Shown here piece by piece: positions 58,571 through 64,000 of a stretch of DNA of 64,000 nt. Below the pieces are notes generated by a model. The model was not told where the DNA came from. It was given only the letters and a program-made list of their open reading frames with translations, and searched no databases. The stretch is from UBA1366 sp047602575 (GTDB taxonomy: Bacteria > Bacillota > Clostridia > Oscillospirales > Ruminococcaceae). Location: assembly GCA_047602575.1 (NCBI GenBank), contig JASGGY010000007.1:372001-436000 (forward strand), in the 5' to 3' direction. The first letter of the stretch is position 1, and each line of letters opens with the position of its first letter. Position numbers and translations under genes: made by a program.

Positions 58571-59890
58571 TTATAGCTGCTGGATGACAAAAATATCGTA
58601 GATGCTTTTCATCGCGGTTTTAAAATCCTTTTCGCTGACGCCGACGATGATGTTCAGTTCGCTTGAGCCCTGGTCGATCATCTTGACGTTGACATGGGAG
58701 TGGGCGAGTGCGGAGAAAATCCGTCCGGCAGTGCCGCGCGTGGATTTCATGCCCCTGCCGACGACGGCGAGGAGGGCTAAATCCGTTTCGATGTCGATGC
58801 TGTCGGGCGCAACGTTGCGGTGCAGTCCGGCGAGGATTTCCTGCTCTTTTTTCGCAAACTCGTGCTGATTGACGATGACGCTCATCGTGTCGATGCCGGA
58901 GGGCATATGTTCAAACGAGATGCCGTTTTTCTCGAAAACCTCCAGCACCCTGCGCCCGAAGCCCAGCTCGGCGTTCATCATGTCTTTTTCGATGTTGACG
59001 ACCGCAAAGCCGGTTTTTCCGGCAATACCGGTGATGGTGAACGGCGGCTTCTGGCTTGTGCTTTCGACAATCACCGTGCCGGGGTCGTCGGGGAGGTTGG
59101 TGTTCTTGATGTTGATGGGAATACCCGCCTTGCGCACGGGGAAAATCGCTTCTTCGTGCAGAACCGTCGCGCCCATATAGGAAAGCTCGCGCAGTTCTTT
59201 ATAGGTAATCACGCGGATGGTTTCGGGGTTTTCAATCACGCGCGGATCGGCAATTAAAAAGCCGGAAACATCCGTCCAGTTTTCGTATAAGTCCGCACCT
59301 GCCGCCGCCGCGACGATCGAGCCGGTTACATCCGAGCCGCCGCGGGAAAAGGTCTTGATGGTGTCGTTGGGCATTGAGCCGTAAAAGCCCGGAATGACCG
59401 CCCGCTCCTTGACAGAAAGCACTTCGCCCAGGGTTTTCAGTGTGCGCGCCGCGTCGTAGCTGCCGCTTTCGGTGAAGAAAATCACATCCGCCGCGTCCAC
59501 AAAAGCATAACCCAGATATGCAGCTAAAATAATGCCGTTGAGGTATTCCCCGCGCGAAGCCGCGTAGTCGCGACCGGCTTTGCCAATGAAGCCTGCTTTG
59601 ATGGTTTCAAACTGGCTGTCAAGGGATAAGTCAAGGTTTAAATCCGCGATGATTTCGGTGTAACGCGCTTTGATAGCGGAGAATTCGTCCTCAAACGCCT
59701 TACCCTTTGCCGCGAGGTCATAACAGCGGTAGAGCATATCCGTCACCTTTGTGTCGTCGGAATACCGCTTACCGGGCGCGGAGGGAACCACATACCGCCG
59801 CGTTGCATCCGCGCGGATGATGTTGCCGACTTTAACAAACTGCGCGGCGCTTGCCAGCGAGCTTCCCCCGAATTTTACTACCTTTGTCAC
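58571..59890 (-). CDS. lysC: Aspartate kinase
   Basis: A 439-residue monofunctional aspartokinase, first step of lysine, threonine and methionine synthesis. The N-terminal KFGGSSLAS motif, the nucleotide region DVIFFTESGS, and SRGGSDVTGSIVAAAAGADLYENWTDVSG are visible. Two ACT domains occupy about 280-435. It starts with ATG at 59890. There is no lysine riboswitch that I can see in the leader. Divergent or convergent partners: apgM lies upstream on the same strand, FemAB is convergent. Confidence 0.97.
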   Translation of the reverse strand: MTKVVKFGGSSLASAAQFVKVGNIIRADATRRYVVPSAPGKRYSDDTKVTDMLYRCYDLAAKGKAFEDEFSAIKARYTEIIADLNLDLSLDSQFETIKAGFIGKAGRDYAASRGEYLNGIILAAYLGYAFVDAADVIFFTESGSYDAARTLKTLGEVLSVKERAVIPGFYGSMPNDTIKTFSRGGSDVTGSIVAAAAGADLYENWTDVSGFLIADPRVIENPETIRVITYKELRELSYMGATVLHEEAIFPVRKAGIPINIKNTNLPDDPGTVIVESTSQKPPFTITGIAGKTGFAVVNIEKDMMNAELGFGRRVLEVFEKNGISFEHMPSGIDTMSVIVNQHEFAKKEQEILAGLHRNVAPDSIDIETDLALLAVVGRGMKSTRGTAGRIFSALAHSHVNVKMIDQGSSELNIIVGVSEKDFKTAMKSIYDIFVIQQL

Positions 59891-59967
59891 GTTATAAAAA
59901 CTCCCAACCTATTAATTTATAAAAAATATGCCGCCATGCTGTTTGCTGCGTCTACAGCGACTATTCT

Positions 59968-59996
59968 ATTATATTAAAATCCAGCCACTGCGTCAA
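59968..59996 (-). promoter_or_regulatory. Sigma-A promoter of lysC
   Basis: On the minus strand TTGACG, 17-nt spacer, TATAAT, about 78 nt before the start codon. lysC is therefore transcribed separately from apgM. Confidence 0.75.
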
Positions 59997-60085
59997 TGTA
60001 CAAATGGGCGAATAATATGTTAATTTTCTGTGTTTTCTTGTGATAAACGACTGTGCGCCATATGCGGACAGTTGTGGAGCGAAAA

Positions 60086-60117
60086 TCCGCGCGAAAGGCG
60101 ATATACTTCCGCGCGGA
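60086..60117 (-). terminator. Terminator of apgM
   Basis: Stem TCCGCGCG/CGCGCGGA with a loop of 16 nt, and TTTT following on the minus strand, just after the apgM stop. Confidence 0.7.
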
Positions 60118-60124
60118 CAAAATG

Positions 60125-61337
60125 CTATCCGTCTATAAATTTTCCCATCAGTTCAAATCCGTTTTCCACATAAATTCCGGTGGCGGCGGTTTCCTCGGTG
60201 AAAGCCGCAACACCCGCAACGGGCTTGTTCCTGCGGAATATCAGAAACGGCACGGGGTCGTTGGTGTGCGTCATCAGCGCGAGCGGCGTCGCGTGGTCGG
60301 GGGTAATCAGCACCGCATAGTCATCATATTTGTCAAGCGCGTCCAGAACAGGAGCTAAAACTTGTTCGTCAATCAGCTCCAGCGAACGTTTTTTGTTTTC
60401 AATCTCATGCCGGTGACCGCACTCGTCAGGGGCTTCCACATGAACGTAAACCAAATCCTGACCGGCTGCGAATTCCGCGATGCAGGCGGCGGCTTTTCCG
60501 GTAAAATCCGTGTCGATATAACCCGTCGCGCCGGGAACGTTCACCACGTTCATGCCGGTAAATTTCCCGATGCCTTTAAGCAGGTCAACCGCCGAAATCA
60601 TCGAACCGCGCAGTCCGAACTTTTCTTCAAACGGCGTCAGGCTTTTACGCACACCCTCGCCCCAGAACCACATAGAGTTCGCCGGACGCTTGCCGCGCGC
60701 AATCCGCGCCATGTTCACGGGGTGGTTTTTGAGCAAATCATAGCTTTTTTTCCATCATCGCCAGCAGCACCGCAGCATTCGGATGAGCAGGGAGATAAGC
60801 GGCAATCGGCTTTCCGGTGATGTCGTGGGGCGGGGTGAGCGTGCCGACTTCCAGTGTGCCGTTTGCTTGAATCAGACAATGGCGGTAGCTCACGCCCGCA
60901 TCAAGCCGGAACACATCACTGTCGAATTGCTCCGCCAAAAAGTCGATGAGAATTTCAGCTTCCGCAGTGGAAATATCGTCGGCGCAATAATCGAGAATTG
61001 TCTTGTGAGTATTAGCAAGCCTCATCGGAGAGCGTTACCAGATTGCACCGGAACGAAACATCCGTCGGCTTCATATCGATGCCAATGGAACCGGCCTCCA
61101 GCGGAGAGCGTCCGGAATATAAATCGCGGGGTCATACCCTAAAACAGCGAGGTTCGCCACATCACTGCCGGGTTTGAGGTTGTCGGGAACGGTTTTCACC
61201 AAGCCGACCGTGGCAGTTTTCGCGAGCTTGTCCATTTGCGGCGTGTGCGACGCGCCCATCGGGGTTTTTCCGCCAAGCTCGTCAAGCGGGAAGTCCGCCA
61301 TTCCGTCGCACAGCAATACTAGGTATTTGGTCATCAT
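60125..61337 (-). pseudogene. apgM: ApgM-family phosphoglycerate mutase-like protein, broken by three indels
   Basis: Joined fragments give about 403 residues, the normal size. The first begins MMTKYLVLLCDGMADFPLDELGGKTPM, with the metal Asp and the KTPM motif. A middle part contains NTHKTILDYCADDIS, and a last part LVYVHVEAPDECGHRHE and LITPDHATP, the metal-binding HDHATP-type ligands. Frame changes occur near 61116-61123 (one base missing), 61013-61024 (one in excess) and 60745-60751 (a seventh base in a T run of the plus strand). The family includes both cofactor-independent phosphoglycerate mutases and proteins proposed as alternative homoserine kinases. The neighbouring lysC supports the second reading. 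AAAGGATG precedes the start. Confidence 0.85.
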
Positions 61338-61457
61338 ATAACATCCTTTCGGCAATTCACTGCTAAGTTTTATTATAACACAGCGTCCCGCACGGTGCAA
61401 CAAAAATTGCGCTGAAATTTATGAACAGACGCAAAAGTGATTTTTTCGCCGAAAAGC

Positions 61458-61486
61458 TTTACAAGCACGGCGTTTTGTAGTAAAAT
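61458..61486 (+). promoter_or_regulatory. Promoter of aguA
   Basis: TTTACA, 17-nt spacer, TAAAAT, 31 nt before the aguA start. Confidence 0.6.
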
Positions 61487-61517
61487 AAATTGATTATTGA
61501 AAAAAGGGGAGAGTGCT

Positions 61518-62516
61518 TTGGCTTCGGACAAGTCTTTTATCATGCCCGCCGAATGGGAGGCACACGCGCGCACGCTGATGGAATGGTGCGTGCGGGATTC
61601 CGTGGTTTATCCGGCGCTTTATGCGGAAACCTGCGCGGGGTATGCGGAGGTGGTGCGTGCGATTTCGGAATTCGAGCCGGTGACGCTTGTGGTCAATCCG
61701 GCGGATCTGGAACAGGCGAAAAACCTCTGCGGCGCGGGAGTGGATTACGTCGAAATCCCGCACAGCGACGCGTGGGCGCGCGACAACGGTCCGACCTTTG
61801 TGCGCGGGCGCGGCGGCGAAATCGCAGGCATCAGCTGGCGCTTCAACGCGTGGGGGGAGCGGTTTACGCCCTATGGCCTTGACGATGCGATGGCGGGGGA
61901 TCTGCTGCAGTATCTGGGCATTCCGATGATCGAATCCGGCTTGATTTTAGAGGGCGGCTCGATTCACAGCGACGGCGCGGGGAAGCTTCTGACAACCGCG
62001 CAGTGCCTGCTCAACAAAAATCGCAACCCGCAGTTATCGAAAGCGCAGATTGAAGCGGAGCTGCACGCGCGGCTCGGTGCAGACACTGTCATCTGGCTTG
62101 AAAACGGCTTGGACGGCGACGAAACGGACGGTCATGTGGACAACCTCGCGTGCTTTTCAAAAGCCGGAACGGTGCTGCTGCAAACCTGTGCGGACAAGAG
62201 TGACGCGAACTTCGCAGTGACGGAATCGGCACGCGGGATTCTGTCCGGAGCGGGGCTGGAGATCATTCCGATTGAGCAGCCGCCGGCGCGGTGTTACGGC
62301 AGGGTAAGGCTCACGCTGAGTTATCTCAATTTTTACCTCGTCAACGGCGGGGTGATTCTGCCCGTGTTCGGAGGGGACGCGCGGCGCACGGACGACGCGG
62401 CGGCGGCGGTGCTGCGGGAGGCTTTCCCCAGCAGAAAAATCTGCACTGTGGACGGCATGAAGCTCGTCCGCGAGGGCGGCAATGTGCATTGTATCACGCA
62501 GCAGATGCCCGTTTAG
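61518..62516 (+). CDS. aguA: Agmatine deiminase
   Basis: A 332-residue enzyme of the guanidino-group modifying superfamily. It converts agmatine to N-carbamoylputrescine. Conserved features are FIMPAEWEAHARTLM, DAWARDNGPTFVR, ILEGGSIHSDGAGKLLTT, DETDGHVDNLACF and the catalytic Cys in EGGNVHCITQQMP at the end. The start chosen is TTG at 61518 with AGGGGAG six nt upstream; TTG at 61497 is an alternative. Tandem heptamers overlap the stop codon. aguB lies 0.9 kb downstream, after a methyltransferase gene. Confidence 0.94.
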   Translation: MASDKSFIMPAEWEAHARTLMEWCVRDSVVYPALYAETCAGYAEVVRAISEFEPVTLVVNPADLEQAKNLCGAGVDYVEIPHSDAWARDNGPTFVRGRGGEIAGISWRFNAWGERFTPYGLDDAMAGDLLQYLGIPMIESGLILEGGSIHSDGAGKLLTTAQCLLNKNRNPQLSKAQIEAELHARLGADTVIWLENGLDGDETDGHVDNLACFSKAGTVLLQTCADKSDANFAVTESARGILSGAGLEIIPIEQPPARCYGRVRLTLSYLNFYLVNGGVILPVFGGDARRTDDAAAAVLREAFPSRKICTVDGMKLVREGGNVHCITQQMPV

Positions 62517-62547
62517 GGATTAGGAGTTAGGATTTAGGAATGAGGGG
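62513..62547 (+). repeat. Tandem heptamers overlapping the aguA stop codon
   Basis: Five heptamers (TTAGGGA, TTAGGAG, TTAGGAT, TTAGGAA, TGAGGGG). The first contains the aguA TAG. Because 7 is one more than a multiple of three, the TAGs fall in all three frames. The pattern resembles the tracts after glyA and the DUF402 gene. Confidence 0.7.
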
Positions 62548-62556
62548 GACAGAATT

Positions 62557-63352
62557 TTGGATAAGTTAATCCAGCCGGAAACAGTCAAAGAGCAGTATGC
62601 GGATGATGCGAATTTATCCGTCCGTGCACGTTTGCACCAAACGTACAGCACAAACAAGCAAGGGTTTGTTCCGTGGCTGTTTGAGCGGTATTGCTTCTCG
62701 GAGGGGTTTTCCATTCTGAAGCTGGCTGTGGAAACGGTGCGCAATGGGAAGAAAACATTCAGAAACTGCCATCCGGATGCAAGCTGATTCTCTCAGATTT
62801 TTCATATGGAATGGTTGAAATTGTCAAGAATAAATATGCGGATGATAGCAATATTACTGCACAGCAAATTGACATACAATGCATAGATTATCCGGATGAA
62901 TCGTTTGATGTAGTGATTGCTAACCATATGCTGTATCATGTTCCCGATTTATCAAAGGCTTTGTCGGAGGTATCACGCGTTTTGAAACCGAACGGAACAT
63001 TTTATGCGGCAACAAACGGAAACGGCGGGCTGCGCGCTTTTCTGGAAGACGAATTACAGCGCGCTGATCCGGATGCAGACGGCATTTTTCGGAAAAATGG
63101 AGCTTCAGTCTTCAGAACGGGAGTGAACAATTGAAACAGCAATTCCGCGCTGTTGAAAGATATGATTATACAGACTCGCTGGAAATTACCGGAACACAGG
63201 ATCTGATTGACTGGCTGAAATCAACAATGTTTCTTAATTCTGTTTCCGGTGAAAAAATTGACCGGTTGTATCGCCACTTTGAAGCCATACGCGAAAAAGA
63301 CGGTGCAATTCGCATACCAAAGGAATGCGGGTTGTTTGTTTCATCAAAATAA
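62557..63352 (+). pseudogene. Class I SAM-dependent methyltransferase, broken by two indels
   Basis: Joined, about 265 residues. The SAM-binding motif reads ILKLGCGNGAQWEENIQKLP after restoring one G, then LILSDFSYGMVEIVK, VVIANHMLYHVPDLSKALSEVSRVLKPNGTF. After a second break the C-terminal part (EKWSFSLQNGSEQLKQQF ... CGLFVSSK) follows. The breaks are near 62724 (GG where GGG is expected) and in the T run at 63085-63089 (one T missing). A TTG start at 62557 has GAGGGGG eight nt upstream. Codon use is AT-rich compared with aguA and aguB, so it may be an insertion into the agmatine operon. The substrate is unknown. Confidence 0.8.
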
Positions 63353-63399
63353 ATGGCATAAGGTCTATGTGCAGCGAATCAGCAGCAGGAGGAAAGCAT

Positions 63400-64000
63400 A
63401 TGAGAAAAGTAACGGTTGCGGCGGTGCAGTTTGCTTGTTCGGACAAGCCGGCGGTGAATCTGGAAAAAGCGCAGGACCTGGTGCGCAAAGCGGCGGCGCA
63501 GGGTGCGCAGGTGATTTTGCTGCAGGAATTGTTTGAAACGCCATATTTCTGCCAACAGGAAAAGGCGGCGTTTTACGCGCTGGCAACAGAAACCGCAGAA
63601 AATCCCGCAGTACGGGCATTGTCGGTGCTTGCAAAAGAATTGGGTGTTGTGCTGCCGGTAAGCTTTTACGAAAAAAAGAACAACGCGCGGTTTAACTCCG
63701 TGGCGATGATTGATGCGGACGGCAGCCTGCTCGGCGTTTATCGAAAAAGCCATATTCCGGACGGACCGGGCTATGAGGAGAAGTTTTATTTTTCGCCCGG
63801 CGACACGGGCTTCAAGGTCTGGGATACGGTATACGGAAAAATCGGCGTCGGGATCTGCTGGGATCGGTGGTTTCCGGAAGCGGCGCGGTGCATGGCACTC
63901 ATGGGCGCTGAGCTGCTTTTATACCCCACGGCAATCGGCTCAGAGCCGGAGGATGCGGGGGTCGATTCCCGCGATCACTGGCAGCGCTGCATGACCGGTC
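63400..64000 (+). CDS. aguB: N-carbamoylputrescine amidase, 3' end missing
   Basis: A nitrilase-superfamily amidase that releases putrescine from N-carbamoylputrescine; about 200 of roughly 290 residues are in the window. The Glu-Lys-Cys triad is in VILLQELFETPYF, VYRKSHIPDGPGYEEKFYF and VGICWDRWFPEAAR. The sequence TAIGSEPEDAGVDSRDHWQRCM is characteristic of AguB. AGGAGG lies upstream of the ATG at 63400. With aguA it completes conversion of agmatine to putrescine. Confidence 0.95.
   Translation, partial: MRKVTVAAVQFACSDKPAVNLEKAQDLVRKAAAQGAQVILLQELFETPYFCQQEKAAFYALATETAENPAVRALSVLAKELGVVLPVSFYEKKNNARFNSVAMIDADGSLLGVYRKSHIPDGPGYEEKFYFSPGDTGFKVWDTVYGKIGVGICWDRWFPEAARCMALMGAELLLYPTAIGSEPEDAGVDSRDHWQRCMTG

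Noticed and set aside
59891..59967. Lysine riboswitch upstream of lysC
   Set aside because: The leader after the promoter is under 80 nt, far shorter than an L-box, and has no matching core.
1..64000. CRISPR array
   Set aside because: The direct repeats seen are heptamer tandems and dispersed palindromic elements; there is no array of 25-40 nt repeats with regular unique spacers and no cas gene.
1..64000. Insertion sequences, integrases or prophage genes
   Set aside because: No transposase, recombinase, phage structural or lysis gene was recognised on either strand, even beside the tRNA-Glu repeat.

Overview
This window reads as a chromosomal segment of an endospore-forming anaerobic member of the Clostridia. 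An Oscillospirales/Ruminococcaceae-type gut or rumen bacterium is the best fit, but that is an inference from gene content, not a database match. Evidence: a spoIIGA-sigE sporulation pair, Gram-positive envelope genes (LTA-synthase family, LCP protein, teichoic/polysaccharide ABC exporter), a secreted Listeria-Bacteroides-repeat/BspA-LRR/GLUG surface protein, a GH26 mannanase lipoprotein, and consensus sigma-A promoters with 17-nt spacers. The core genes are fairly GC-rich. Three accessory genes are visibly AT-richer: the ATPase at 11573, the DUF402 gene at 34593 and the methyltransferase at 62557.

Layout. 1-3.1 kb: the 3' part of a BrxC/BrxD-type ATPase overlapping a DEAD/DEAH helicase gene, probably a phage-defence module cut by the window edge. 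3.2-4.9 kb: tRNA-Ser, then a lone receiver and a MshEN-repeat/CheX-like partner. 5-11.1 kb: one compact operon of FtsX permease, ABC ATPase, S66 (MccF/LdcA-type) peptidase, response regulator and histidine kinase, preceded by a direct repeat with 11-bp period. This is probably a peptide-antibiotic or envelope-stress module. 11.2-12.6 kb: tRNA-Met and tRNA-Glu, with a one-gene insertion (COG3910-like ATPase) bounded by a 13-bp repeat of the tRNA-Glu 3' end. 12.7-17.5 kb (minus strand): a 1514-aa surface protein and a 50-aa peptide. 18-23.9 kb: SDR, LCP protein, aminotransferase, membrane protein, trpS. 23.9-27.9 kb: orphan FtsX permease and ychF. 28-32.1 kb: LTA synthase-like enzyme and teichoic/polysaccharide exporter. 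32.1-36.7 kb: metA and glyA from divergent promoters, DUF402, rarA. 36.8-39.4 kb: GH26, S1-domain protein, an unknown. 39.5-44.6 kb: DUF951, prfA, a Sua5-CoaE fusion, lytic transglycosylase, M18 aminopeptidase. 45-49.3 kb: spoIIGA-sigE, lipoprotein, ilvB. 49.4-53.8 kb: HD, radical SAM, UPF0210 and UPF0237 genes (minus strand), histidinol phosphatase. 53.9-58.5 kb: a second two-component system, an exported protein and a FemAB transferase. 58.6-64 kb: lysC, apgM, then aguA and aguB separated by a methyltransferase.

Two repeat families run across these regions. Four copies of a roughly 70-90 bp element carrying two palindromes lie directly after genes (35.3, 44.8, 49.3 and 54.6 kb). Tandem heptamers begin at the stop codons of glyA, the DUF402 gene and aguA. 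Three genes next to these heptamers (DUF402, methyltransferase) or next to the tRNA (ATPase) are AT-rich, which suggests small cargo genes inserted between core genes.

Quality caveat. Five genes (trpS, the S1-domain gene, the 54.8-kb histidine kinase, apgM and the methyltransferase) are broken by single-base indels, about half of them in homopolymer runs. trpS is normally essential and apgM carries three separate breaks, so uncorrected sequencing error is more likely than true gene decay.
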